Below, piece after piece: positions 31,280-44,000 of a stretch of 64,000 nt of DNA. The first letter of the stretch is position 1. Each line of letters begins with the position of its first letter. Origin of the DNA: Lasiosphaeria ovina. Taxonomy: Eukaryota > Ascomycota > Sordariomycetes > Sordariales > Lasiosphaeriaceae. Under the pieces are notes generated by a model. It was not told the origin of the DNA, did not search any database, and worked only from the letters and a program-made list of their open reading frames with translations. The stretch spans positions 248,001 through 312,000 of the forward strand of contig JAULSN010000013.1 of the NCBI GenBank assembly GCA_033439765.1, written 5' to 3'. Both the position numbers and the translations under genes were made by a program.

Positions 31280-34200
31280 TCACACAACCACGTAGCGACA
31301 CAGAAACGTGTACGCCTGTTCCACAGCCAGCCAGCCCTCGCCCTGTGGATCCGCGCCCGGCGCAAGATCGAACCCGTGGCCGACACCATCGACAAGCGCG
31401 AGCTGCGCGTCGACGCCGCGAGCGCGCAGGGCAGCGACCGTGTCGGTCGTCTGGCGCGGGGGGATCATGTCGTCGAGCGCGCCGTGGACCATGAACGTCG
31501 GCACGGCGTAGGCGCCGCCGGTGATGAGGGCGCGCGGGCTGATGGTGCGCACCTGCGCGGGCGTCGGCCACGGGAGGCGGGTCCAGTGGTGTTTGTCGGT
31601 GCCGTTGGCGAGGAGGGTCTTGGCTTGGCGGCGGCTGGGGAGGCCGTGCACCAGGATGGGCACCATCTGCGCGGCCCAGTTCATGTGTGCGCAGATGCGC
31701 CACCGCGGGTCGCGCAGCGTGATGAACATGCCCGGCCGGTTGCGGTTGCTGGGCGGTGCGTAGCCGGTGATCTGTGTGGGAGTCAGTGGGGACAGGGGTG
31801 ATGGGCAGACGAGCGGATAGACAGATTAAAAAGGGAGGGACAAAACACTCACAGGCTGGTCACCAACACCGTCGAGCAGCTCCTCTTCGTAACCGACCTC
31901 CGTTTCTGGCGTCTCGGGGATACAGGTCGGGTAGATGGGAGATTTCCACCCTGCACCGGGTGATTAGTTTGCAGGAATACATCTTGAGGGCAACAACAAC
32001 TCACAATCACTTTCAAAATCCGACGGCGCGTAGAAAGCTACGACGGCATCTGGCGGGCGAATACCAGCATCCCTGCAGGCCGCCACTGCTATCATGCCCA
32101 GGTGCCCGCCGACGGACCAGCCGACGACGGCCAGCCTGTCAGCGTCGACATGGCGGGCCACCCGTGACGCGGGACCGCGGGCCCAGGCGATGGCGTCAAC
32201 AGCATCAGCCAGCGCGCCGGCCTGCAGAGTCACCTCGGGGCAGAGGCGGTAGTCGACGCTGACGGGCAGCAGGCCGAGCCCGAGGAGGCGCTTGACGTGG
32301 CGCATGGGGATGTCGCGGCGCGTGCAGGCGACGTAGCCGCCGCCGTGGAGGAGGAGGGCTGTGTGGGTTGGTTTAAACTGCGTTGGTTATGTTCGCGCCA
32401 TGACTTTTCTTTTCATGCAGGGGGCAAGGGGTCGTGCTTACCGACTGGCCGCTTCGGCGAGCCTGGGGCGTCCGCCTCGAGCGGGTAGTAGACGTCGGCT
32501 AGCAGCTCGACGCCATCGACGTGCTTCCACGCGACCGTCTCCACGGGCACGCCGGCGCGGCGGCTACTTATAACTGCCGAGGAGGGGGTGGAAGACGGCG
32601 AAGAGGATGAGGATGATAAGGACGAAGACGGGGATGAGACGGCGGTCGCAGCACTGGAACCGACAGCGGGTCGGAAGGTGCTGACCTCGCGCGGGCCGTC
32701 GTTGAAGGCGCAGATGACCCTCAGCGTGCGGGCCTCGTCGGTGTCGCCGCCCGAAAAGCCCACGTGGGGGAAGCCGGCGCCGCGCAGGGCACTGTCCCAG
32801 AAGGCAGCCGACGCGAGGGCGTGATCGCGACCGTCGGCAAAGTACCACCAGCCGTCGAGCAGGCCAAAGACGAGATCGAACCAGAAGAGGTTCCGTGTGA
32901 ACTCGACCAGGGCCAGAAACCCGTCGGGGCGCAGCAGCTGGCGGATGTTGCGGGCTGCCACGCCGACGTCGGGCGTGGCGTGCACGCAGTTGGTCGACAC
33001 GACAACGTCGTAGCGGCCCGCCAGCTCGGGCGGTGCCGGCTTCTCGCAGTCCAGCGTGGTGTAGCGCATGCGGTCCCGGATCTCGGGCGGCGAGCTGGCG
33101 AACTTGGACCGCGCCTGCGACACCAGCGCCGCTGAGATGTCGGTGAAGGTGTAGGTGAAGTCCACGCCGGCACGAGTCAGGTGGTCGACCAGGTAGCGGG
33201 TGGTGCCGCCTGTGCCGGCCCCGACCTCGAGGATGTGGACGGGCTCGCCCGAGCCGGAAAAGACGCGTGTTAGGTACGCGGCCAGGAAGTGCGTGGCGGC
33301 GCGGAACACGGGGCCGCCCTCGTACACCTGGGCTAGCAGCGTGCGGTTCGCCTTGTTGGCGAACAGCAGCTGAAGCGGCTCGGCACGACCTGTCAAGCAT
33401 GCCGCCATGCGGGACCCGGTTACGTCGAGGAGGCGGTGCTCGGCAGCGTGCAGCGGGAAGCGGCGCGTGATGTCGGCCAGCAGTGATTCTGGAAGAGCCA
33501 GGTCGTATGGCTTGGTGGTCCGTGTGTAGTGGTCCTCGTCGCCCTTGTCGCCCACGATGTAGCCGCCGTCGACCAGGATCATGTGCATTTGGCGGACGAG
33601 ATGCTTGTGCTTGGGGAGAACACCCTGCAGAGGCGGGATCGCACGCGAGGCGGCTATCGAGGACAGGTCGACGCCCAGCTGCTTGAAGGCTTGGCCGACG
33701 TACGAGACGACGAGCGCGGCTTGGTGCGGATACACGTTTGTCCAGAAGGCGGTGAAGCCCTGCTCGTCGGCGAACTGGTCGAACCCCAGTCGTGTGTCTT
33801 CGTAGATCTGTGCTGCGTTGGATGATGGAGCAGACGAGTGTCCGTTGAACTTGGCCGACACAGCGCCACTGGTAGCAGAATTGGTGGACTTGTGGATGCC
33901 ATTGGCGATGACAGGGCCTGCTGCGTCCCATGATTGTGTCTTGGTCCCATTGGATGTGCCGTTGGTTGTGCCGTTGGTAGCCACAGTTGCTGCCAGCGAC
34001 TTGGAAACAGCAGCCGCGAAACCGGGGTCGACCAGCTTGACGAGATCGGCAAAGGTCGACTTCTCATCGAGCTGGTACACATCAAGCTCAACGCCAAACT
34101 CGGCCTGCACGTCGCTGGCCAGCTCGATGCACAGGAGCGAGTCCAGGCCCAGATCGGCCAGGTTGGCCTGCAGCGTGGGCGGCGACGCCAGCTCCAGGTG

Positions 34201-37200
34201 CGACTGCAGGAGCGCAGCGAGCCCGGCGACCAAGGTACCGCTGGCAGCGGCGCTACCCGTTTTTGCGTCCAGCGAGGCGGACGAGACAGAGACGTCTGTG
34301 CTGCTGGCGGGCGTCGAGGTGGCGGCTGCGTCGGCATCTTCAGACAGCACGTCGACGTCTTCAGACGAGCCGATGCCCGTGTCCGTGTCGCTGCTGGACG
34401 AGCCCGAGGCGCCCTGCTGCATCAGGTAGCGCACCAGGGCGTCGACGTCGGCCATGTTCTCGAGCGCGTCAAGAGGCAGGTCGACGTCGAAGTGGGCCGA
34501 TATCTCGCTGAAGACCTCCATCAGCATCAGCGAGTCGATGCCGACCTCGTCGAGCGACACGTTGCCATTGATCTGGTCGCGGGGCACCTCGGCCACACGC
34601 TCGACCAGCACGCACACATCGTTGAAGATGGCGCCGCTGCGGTCGAGGACTGGTGCTGTGGTTATCTTGGGGGTCTTGGCTTGCTGCACCGGTGGTGGGG
34701 GTGTAAGTGCCGGTAGACGGGAGGCCACCACGGGGGGAGCAAGCTCGATTGCCTGCTGTGCTTGTCGTCGAACTTGCACAGCAGCCGGCGACGGTGCCGG
34801 CGCCAGCTCCGTCTTGTTGTTGCTGGTGTTGGTGTTGTTGGCGCGAGACAGTACCTTGGCCAGCGAACTGTACGAGACGCGGGTGAAGCGCGCGCCCAGG
34901 ATCATCACCACGATGCGCCCTGTCGCAGCGTCGTAGACAAACAGGTCGTGTGTTCGCTCCTTATCACTGGGCCGGCTCTTGGACGCCGTGAGCCAGATCT
35001 TGAACGTCTTCTTCTTGTTGTCCTCGTCGCCCAGTGAAAATCCCGGCCCAAACACCAGCCGCCCGAGGTTCGTCATGACAAAGACCTCGCCCTCGCCACA
35101 GCCCTTGTCAAAGACGTTGGCATGCACCCCGCTCAGCTGTATGAAGGCGTCGACGACCGACGGCAGCGTCAGCGTGTCGCTGTTGCCGCGGAACATGGCA
35201 TCGCCTTCCACCATCGCCACGGTGCCGGCCGCCGTGTCGGTCGCGCCGCGCGCCGCCACCGCCACGTTCCGTATGCCGCGGTACAGGGGTTGGTACTCGA
35301 CGACGCGTGAGAACAGGCGGTACAGCATGGAGCCGTGCACCGACTCGGCCGCGTCGTCGTCGGGGGCGTACAGCAGCGCGTCGACGGCGTCCTGGCTGAC
35401 GAGCCGCTCGAACCGGCCGAGCTCGTCGCGCACAGCCGCGCCCGAGTCGTCCGAGTCGTCGTGCAGGATCACCTGGCCCGTGGCGTGGACCGACGCCCGG
35501 GACTCGCGGCCTGCCTGGTGCAGCGGCTGGCTGCTGACGTGGAAGTGAAACGCCGACGACGACCCTGCGACCGGCCGGCGATGCACCCGTAGCGTAATAC
35601 GGCGGTCGGCGGCTAGGCCCAGCGGCGACTCAATCTGCAGGTCGTGCACGGAAAACGCGGCCGGCATGGGGGCGGGTGCCAAGACCTCGCTCGCCGCCCG
35701 CACCGCCATCTCAACGTACATGGTGGCCGGGCACAGCGGGGCGCCGGCAACGACGTGCCCGCCCACGAAGCGCGTGTACTCTTCGCACCGTGGATTGACG
35801 ACGAATGTCGTCTCGTTGTCACCGGAGCGCGATTCGAGCGTGATCAGCGTCGGGGGGAGAATTTCATCTTCGACTGGAGCCTCGGCCGCGACACCATTTA
35901 AGTGCGGTGGCGGGGCTGAGATAACGACAGGCTCCGGGAGAGGCACAATGTCGAGCCAGTGTCTTGTCTTCTCGAAGCTGTAAGGCGGCAGCCTGACAAA
36001 GTCGTACTGCGCCCGCTGGCGGGGATGAAACCCCCAGAAGCGCATCTGGTGCCCCCTCCGCCACAGGTGCACGGTGGCGTCAGCCAGTGTGTTGAGCAGT
36101 GGCTCCTTCTTCTTATTATTGTCCCGGCTGAGAGCCATGGGCTGGAAGACGTGGCTCTTGCTATTGCTCTTATCGTCGTCCAAGACACGGCGAACCATGG
36201 CAGTTACGCCCGAATCGGTCCCGGCCTCGAGCCAGGTGCACCCCTCGCCGAACGAGTCGGCCAAGCGCCGGACCGCCTGCGTAAAGTAGACGGGCTCGCG
36301 CGTGTGGCCCGCCACGAGCTCGGGCGTCACTGCAGTCCAGCTTCTGTCGGGCGAGCACGTCTCGAGGCGCATCTGCGGCGCACGCATGCTGCCCAGTCCG
36401 CGCGCCAGCTTCTCGAGCGGCGGGACCACGGCGTCGGTGAGGCGGCTGTGGAAGCCGTGTGTGACGGCCAGGCGCTTGGCACGCACGCCCTTGTCGGCGA
36501 GGTGGCGCTGGAAGGAGTCAACGGCGGCGGCCGAGCCAACGAGTACGTGCGACCTGGGCCCGTTGTAGCAGGCCACCTCGAGCGTGTCGTCTTTGTCCTG
36601 TTGGTCGGCAAGGAGCCGTTGGATCGTGTCCATGGGTGCCTCGACGGCAAGCATGGCGCCGCGCTCGGGGCCCCAGTGCGCCTGCATCAGCTCGGCGCGG
36701 CCGACAACGAGCCGCAGCCCATCGGCGAGCGTGAGGGCGCCCGACACGCACAGCGCCGTCAGCTGGCCCAGGCTGTGGCCGACCAGCGCGTCGACAGCCA
36801 GACCCGCATCGATCCACGCCTTGGCGCTGGCGTATTGCACCGAGAAGACCATGGCGTGCAGCGCGGCAATGTCGGACACGGGGTCTGACGAGAACACACC
36901 CGGGTACAGCAGCGATGGCCTGCCCAGCGACTGCAGCGTCTCATCGCACTGGTCCAGGTGGAAGCGGAAGAGGGCCGACTGTTCCCAGAAGTCCCTGTCG
37001 AGACCGACATGGTCGCCGACTTGACCACCGAATGCGAGGATAAGAGGAGGCGCTTTGGTTGGTCTCGGGTCCAGCTTATTAGTGCTATTGCCGTTGCTCG
37101 TAGCATGCTGCTGTCGCCTGAGCTGCGTCTCCAGGTCGTGCACATCTGAGGCTGAAGTTATGAGGGAGTAGGGGAGCTCCTGATTTTGCCTCCGTGCGAG

Positions 37201-40089
37201 GCTGTAGGCGAGACTTGGGAAGTCGTATGCCTCGTTCTTGTTTTTGTGAGCTTGAGCTTGTAGCTGGTCAGCCAGCGCACGGCAGTAGGCAGACAGGCTT
37301 TCGGGTGTGTGTGCGGCCACGAGAATGGGTTGCTTCAGTGACGACGGTGGTGTGGCTGTCCTGCCCGGCCTTTTCTTCTGAGGAGCCTGCATGACAATCA
37401 GGGCCGCATTGCTCCCCGCCGCGCCGTAGTTGTTGACGCACGCCGTCAAGAAGTCGCCCTGTGGCAAGGCAAAGTTGCGAGTGGGAATGACGATCTTGTC
37501 AGGCTCGAGCGCGGCAATCTTGGGGTTGAGCGTAGTGAAGGAAGTTTGCACTGTCGCCGTGCGCTTCTCGATCTGCAGGATGGCCCTGATCAGGCCGGCC
37601 ACGCCCGACGCGCCCTCGAGGTGTCCGATGGCGCCCTTGACCGACGACACGTACAGCGGCTGCTTGCGCACCGCGGGGTTGCCGCCGGCCCCAAACACGG
37701 CCCGGATGCTCTCCATCTCGATGGGGTCTCCAACTGGCGTTCCCGTGCCGTGTGCCTCGACCAGCGACACGTCGCCAGGCGCGATGCCCGCTCGCGCCGC
37801 TACGGTTTCGAACAGCTGCCGCTGCGAGTCGGCGACAGGCACGGCGATGGGCGCGCTGTTGCCTGCGCCGCAGTTGCGGCTCTGGTTCACGCCTGACGCC
37901 CCAATGACGGCCAGGATCTCATTGCCGTCCCTCTGCGCCGCCGCCAGGTCCTTGAGCACGACGAGGCCAACGCCCTCGCCGCGGCAGTAGCCGTCAGCGC
38001 GCGCATCAAATGGCTTGCACGGGCCCGTAGTACTTAAAAAGTGCGCGGCCGCCAGGTTCTCGTGGATGTAAGGCGCTGTGAGCAGGACGACGCCTCCTGC
38101 CACGGCGCGGCTGCAGTCGCCGTTGCGGATGGCCTGGCACGCCGAGTGTATGGCTACGGCTGAAGACGAGCACGCCGTGTCGATTGTCAGCGACGGGCTG
38201 GTCCAGCCAAAGTAGTGCGATAGCTTGCCGCTGATAAACGCGCGCAACGTGCCCAGCGTCGAGAAGGCGTTGGCTGCGTGCGTACCTACGTTGGCGTCGT
38301 AGTCGGTCGAGCTCATGCCGATGTACACGCCCACGTCGTGCGGCCGGAACGGGTTGGCAAAGTAGCCAGCCGACGCCATGGCTTCGTACGTCGCCTCAAG
38401 GAGCAGCCGCTGCTGTGGGTCCATGGACGCAGCTTCGCGGGCCGATTTCTTGAAGAAGCGGTGGTCGAAGGCGTCGATATCCCGCACAAGGTTTCCCATA
38501 AATTGGGGTATTTGCGTCTTCTTATTGTTGTCCTTCTTCTTTTCCCTATACAGCCCGGCGCGTGTCGACCTGTCGTCGGTCCACCGCGACGGCGGGATGG
38601 GCTGGACAGCGGACCGGCCGTCGAGGAGCATCTGCCAGAACTCGTCGACAGAGTCCGAATCTGGGAACTTGCACGACATGCCAACCACCGCTATGGCCCC
38701 TGGTGGGTACTGGTGCTGGTCCTGTGGCTGTTCGCTCCCGCCGTGTTGTGAATGTGACTTTGAGTTGGCTGTTAATATGTCGGCTGCCTTGACCACTTTG
38801 ATGTCCTTCGACACCGAAAGCGGCACGGCATCGGCGCCAAACGACTGGATGAAGGCGCCAGGCCGGCCCGCCAACGACTGGAGCGCCTCGGCCGCCGGGG
38901 CCATGACAGACGTCCACTCGCAGCGCTTTGACAGCATGGATCGAAGGGCCGCCCTGGCATGGTCAGACGAGGTGCTGTCGTCCAATGCTTTGCCGTCGTC
39001 GTTTGAACGTACCAAAGCCCGGGGCGGGCCAAAGGACGTGGGACCAAGCGTACTGCAAGCCTCCAAGATGGGCTGGACGACGCGCTCGAGTGGCGCGTAG
39101 TGGTAGCGGCCGCCAAGGCCTGTGTCGACAGCCGAAATTCTTCTCTCGGTCAGGTCCTGCTTCAGGGCGGCGACGGAAGACGTGGGAAGGGTGATAGAGG
39201 CGTCATATGTGTCTTTGAGCACCGAGATATATGACTGTTGTACATGGCATATTATATCCAATGTCAGTGACGAGGCTGTAATATCAGGGGGTGCCTCCCT
39301 AATTAAGGTAGAGAAGAAAGAAGAAAAGAAACAAAGATTCTTTTAAGAAAAAAGCGAAAAAGAAAGGAGAAGAAAAAGAGAAATGGCACGTACCCCTTCA
39401 TATTTCGCCAACACCTCTTCGACACCATCCAAGCCCATTGGCGCCCGCCACCGAATGGCAAGACACGTCGTGGGGCCGGCATCGAGGGCATCGAGGTCGA
39501 CGAAAGCGCCCGCAGCAAAGGCGAGCCGGACAGCCAGCGCCACATTCCTAGCAAGCGCCTCGTCGTCGGGCGCGCCCGCCATCGCGAGCGCGCTCAGCAG
39601 CCCGACGCAGAAGCCCTGGATGCCTGCTCCGGCCGCCTTGAGTGAGTCGAGAACAGCTGCGTGCGCGGCGCCACGAGAAGAGCTGCTCGTGTTCTCGACG
39701 GCAAGGTGGTCGAGAAATCCACAGTACTGCGCGAAGTGCCGGAGCACTGTCACAGGCATGGCGAGCCGGTTCAGCTGCTGCTGGCCGGCTTGTTGTGGGA
39801 GCAGCTGCGTCTCCCCTGACAAGGAGGACGCCCATTGCGCGAGTTGGTCGGCGGCGTCGCGGCCCGATGGGAGACGTGCCAGCCCGGCGTGGCGGGAAAC
39901 CAGCTGGTCCCAGAGCTGCGGGAGGCTGCGCAGGGCCTCGACGACCGGTTGCGAGCGGTCGCGGTGCTGCTTGCTCGCGAGCAGTCTGTCGTGCACGAGG
40001 CCGAGTTCTTGCTCTGATGGCCACGTGGTCAAGGAGCCAAAGACAATGCACGAGGGCAGCGGCCGCTGAACGTCTGGTTTTTGGTCCAT
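31280..40089 (-). CDS. Non-reducing polyketide synthase 1, SAT-KS-AT-PT-ACP-ACP-CMeT-TE
   Basis: Five exons (39394-40089, 32442-39234, 32005-32358, 31853-31950, 31280-31771; minus strand) encode 2,810 residues. SAT (1-340) has GFCVG and later GRYHY. KS (about 410-835) has DTACSSS with Cys587. AT (965-1265) has GHSLG with Ser1053. PT (1365-1685) has His1392 in VGGHVVAG and Asp1594 in VVDAFIQLSG. Two ACPs carry GIDSL (Ser1800) and GLDSL (Ser1931). CMeT (2050-2420) has EVGAGTGGTTRY. The C-terminal release domain is an HSL-type alpha/beta hydrolase with HGGG (2501-2504), DYRLCPE and GWSVGG (Ser2578), plus a late VGHGF His. The order matches PKSs that make C-methylated orsellinic acids, such as AusA and MpaC. 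Product is likely a methylated dihydroxybenzoate released as acid; that is inference. Confidence 0.95.
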
Positions 40090-40424
40090 TGTCGCGGCTT
40101 CGGTTGACTGGTAGGAGGGGTTGAACTGGTCGAGGAAAGGAGCAGGCAAACTTGGAAAACTCTTCTTACTCGAGAGCAGTAGTAGTCTTGGCCGTGTTGA
40201 AATCAGACTCTTCTGGACCACAGTACTTCACAGGACAAGCGAAAGTCTGGACCAACATGGCATGGAGCAGCTAGTAATCAGAGCAACCCGGGAATGTTTA
40301 GAACTGTGAAACGAAATTAAGACAAAAGACTGCTCGCACGTTGCCTGACTTATTGTCCAACGTCCTGTCGAGATAGGGCGGTTCCGGGCTTGGCGTATAG
40401 GTTATCTCACACGGACCACGAAAT

Positions 40425-40559
40425 ATAATGCCGGAATCCTCAGGGGTAAGGTGTTGATTTGATCTTATCTATTCGATCGGGTATTTTTTCGGCGCCTTTA
40501 CTCGAATCAGAGGCACCTAACGGCGTATCGAAAAGTAACGAGAGGATTTCCGGCATTAT
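40425..40559. repeat. 135-base element with terminal inverted repeats (MITE-like?)
   Basis: The left end ATAATGCCGGAATCCTC (40425-40441) is the reverse complement of the right end GAGGATTTCCGGCATTAT (40542-40559), apart from one extra T. TA dinucleotides flank an ATGCCGG core on both sides, as a Tc1/mariner-type target duplication would. It lies between the divergent PKS genes. It may be a miniature transposon or a hairpin-forming regulatory segment. Confidence 0.5.
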
Positions 40560-40658
40560 TAGCAATCCAATGCTAGATAAGCGCTTTCTGCGAGATAAAA
40601 AAGGGAAGGAGAAAACGAGAGTAAAACGGTGATAAGAAGAAAAAGGAAAAGTTAGAAA

Positions 40659-40676
40659 GTCCGCCGCTCGGCGGAC
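40659..40676. promoter_or_regulatory. Perfect CGG palindrome, candidate Zn2Cys6 operator
   Basis: GTCCGCCG-CT-CGGCGGAC is an exact inverted repeat of 8-base arms with a 2-base spacer. Zn2Cys6 dimers bind inverted CGG triplets, so this is a good candidate site, about 420 bases from PKS2 and 570 bases from PKS1. Binding is inference. Confidence 0.45.
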
Positions 40677-41094
40677 CATTACCTAGAGCGTTATGCTTGG
40701 ATAGACCGAGCGGCAATCGAAAAAAAGCTCAAAGAAATAGTCACCGAGATCATCCGACCCTCTGTATACACTCTACACCTAATGCAACAGGCGGATAGAC
40801 CGGACTATTCGCGCGTTTGCGTGGGTCGAGCCGTGTATTTGGCCCCTACGGGTTTCCGTCTCGCAAGTAAATAGTCCTTGTCAGTCTTGATAATGTAGAA
40901 TAAATGTAGTCTGTTTGTTAGAATTGTCTTGGAGACTGAAAGCCGCCGTCTCGCTCGTTCCTTGGCTGCGAGATAACTACCTACCTGTAGCGAGAACTTA
41001 GCCGCCCCCAACGTCGGGATTCTCTTTCCACATTGGCACAAGTCACAAAGCCTTGCGTCTTCGATTCGAGCGATACGCTATCGTCCTTTCCATC

Positions 41095-44000
41095 ATGGCC
41101 GAACGCTCAGACATCATCAACCAACGGCGTCCGTTGTCGGCCTCGGAAAGAGAAGAAGCAGAAGCCAGCTCCCTGCTAGTCTTCGGCTCCCTGGCGCTCT
41201 CCTTTGACCAGGATGCCTTCTTGCGCGTGCGCAAAGCTGTCCTCGAGACGGACGGAAACAAGTGGCTGAACGACCATGTCGTCCAACGCCTCGCAGCCAG
41301 CTGCACCACGGCCAGGGACGCGCTTGGCGACATCGTGGACGCAGCCTCGTGGGAAGTTGCAAGGAGAGACTTTACGGAGCTGGCCGAGGCCTTCCGCACC
41401 CCGGCCCGCCTACTCGGCGTGCCGTTCCCGCTGAACAATGCCTTGTTGATTCCGCTGGTGGTCATTGATCAGCTGACCCAGTATGCTGCCTTTGTTGGCC
41501 ATCAGCAGCAACAACCACAACAACAACAACAACAAGAAACCTCGACGGCAGCCTTGTTAAAGGGGGACGCAGAGACTCTCGGCCTGTGTACCGGGCTCTT
41601 GAGTGCCTTCGCGGCAGCGGCTGCGCATGACCAAAGCGAGTTCCGTCGGTTTGGCGCCGCCGCCGTGCGCATCGGCATGCTTATCGGGGTCGTCGTCGAT
41701 GCCCAGGCCCGTGCGTCTGGGGCAGGAAAAAGGCCGCGGTCGTTGAGTGTAGCCTGGGGGAGCAGCAGTGCCCGAGATGAACTGACGAGAATTCTTAACG
41801 GCTACCCAGAGGTACGTGGGTCTTCTTTCCCCCGTCCACCCCATGTCCCATTGCTCCCATTGCAACTACCGTCCTGTCCTTGTTCCAAAACGGCTGTTCA
41901 CAAAACAACTAGGCCGAGACATACATATCCGTCTTCTACGACACGCACCGCGCAACCATCACAACAACGCAGGACACCGTAGCCCCGCTGGCCCAGCGCC
42001 TGAATACCAGCGGGCTGAAAGCCACCGACATCGGGATCTACGGCCGCTACCATTCAGCTGTCAGTCACGCACACGCGCTGGAGCGGTTGCTGACCTTCTG
42101 CGACTCGAATGAGAGCTTCCAGTTGCCCGACGCCGCGACGCTGGCTCTGCCAACGCACGCCAACGACGCAGCCGGCAGTCGCCCCGTCGAGGGGCCGCTC
42201 CATGCCCACGCGCTGAGGTCCATCCTGGTCGAACCCCCGCACTGGGCCGAGGCGCTGGACTCGGCGATTCGCGATAAGAAACGGAGCAAGCACAACAAGA
42301 AGACGCGAGTCTTCTCGTTCGGCCCAGAACGAAGCGTGCCTGTGTCCTTAATGGCACGCAGCGGGGACGTGAGCGTAGTGCACTTCTCCAGCGCCGCCGC
42401 CGCCGCCGCCGCTGCTTCCGATACATCATCAGCACCCGGGACCGGCAGTAAAAGCGACGAGGTCGACGACGCGCCGAAATTCCTCCAGCAAGAAGACGAC
42501 CTCGATCGCCCGTGGATTGACAGCGACATCGCGGTGGTAGGCATGGCGTGCAAGGTGCCGGGGGCCGACAGCGCGGACGAGTTTTGGGACCTGCTGGCGG
42601 CGGGGCGGTCGCAGCATCGCGAGATCGACATCGGGGATGGCTGGGTGGACGAGTCGTCGTCGGGAACTGGTCGGCTGTTCGGCAGCGGGCCTTTCCGGAC
42701 GACGCAGCAGCAGAGTCGCCGATGGTTCGCCAACTTGCTCGACGACCCAGGCCACTTTGACCACCGCTTCTTCCGCAAGACGGCGCGCGAGGCCGAGAAC
42801 ATGGACCCGCAGCAGCGCCTGCTGCTACAGGTCGCGTACCAGGCTGTCGCCATGAGCGGACATCTGCGCACGCACCGTGTGGATGACGAGGCCGATGACA
42901 AGAACATTGATGATGCAAACAATGTCGGCTGCTTCGTGGGCGTTCATCTCAGCGAGTACGACGACAACGTGGCAAGCCACGCAGCCAACGTCTTCTCGGC
43001 GACGGGCAATCTGCAGAGCTTCATCGCGGGGCGGGTATCGCACCATTTCGGGTGGCGGGGCCCGTCGCTGACCGTTGACACGGCCTGCAGCTCGTCCATG
43101 GTGGCTGTACATCAGGCATGCCAGGCCATCATATCAGGCGAGTGCGCAGGCGCACTGGCGGCAGGCGTCAACGTGCTGGCGGGTTCCGGGTTGTGGTTCC
43201 AGAACCTGGGGGCGGCTGGGTTCCTCAGCCCGACGGGCCAGTGCCGACCGTTCGATGCCAAGGCCGACGGCTACTGCCGCGGCGAGGGTTTCGGCGCTGT
43301 GTTTCTGAAGAGGCTGAGTCAGGCCGTGGCCGACGGTGACGCTATCCTGGGCGTTATCGCCGCCACTGCTGTGGAACAGAATCACAATTACACGCCCATC
43401 TTTGTACCGAACGCCCCGTCCCTTGCTGGCCTATTTTCCAAGGTCGTGGCGAAAGCGAACGTGCGGCCGGCCCAGATCACCGTCTGTGAGGCTCATGGCA
43501 CCGGCACGGCCGTGGGTGATCCAGCCGAATTTGGCGCGATCCGGCAGGTGCTGGGCGGGGCCAAGAACCGCGACAGCAAGGCAGACAAACCCCTGGCGGT
43601 CAGCTCGGTCAAGGGACTGCTCGGCCACACCGAATCCTCGTCAGGCATTCTCAGCTTGATCAAGGTGCTCCTTATGCTGAACAAAGGCCTCGTGCCGCCG
43701 CAAGCCAGCTTCGAGACCGCCAACCCTGCGCTGAACCTGGACACCGTCCGGGACCGCATGTTCATCCCCACTCGCCTACAGTCGTGGGACGCCGATGTCC
43801 GTGTTGCCCTGATCAACAACTATGGCGCCTCGGGGTCCAACGCAGCAGCAGTAATTATGCAGGCGCCACGCTTGGTCGGAGTGAAAGGGCCTGTCACCAG
43901 TGCCAAGCAGCCTTTCTTGCTCTGCGGCCTGGACGACAAAGGCATCCGCCGCTACGCCAAAGCTCTCGGGCGGTTTCTGGTCCAGCCATCGGGCAAAAGT

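Larger units (their letters stand above)
40090..41094. promoter_or_regulatory. Bidirectional promoter between the two PKS genes
   Basis: A 1,005-base divergent region. It holds a 135-base element bounded by 17-18-base inverted repeats (40425-40559) and a perfect CGG-rich palindrome (40659-40676). No coding frame with features. Both PKS genes are probably driven from here, so co-regulation is likely. Confidence 0.6.

Noticed and set aside
32564..33931. 455-codon minus-strand frame inside PKS1
   Set aside because: Arg/Pro-rich alternative frame within the CMeT-coding exon; a GC-bias shadow.
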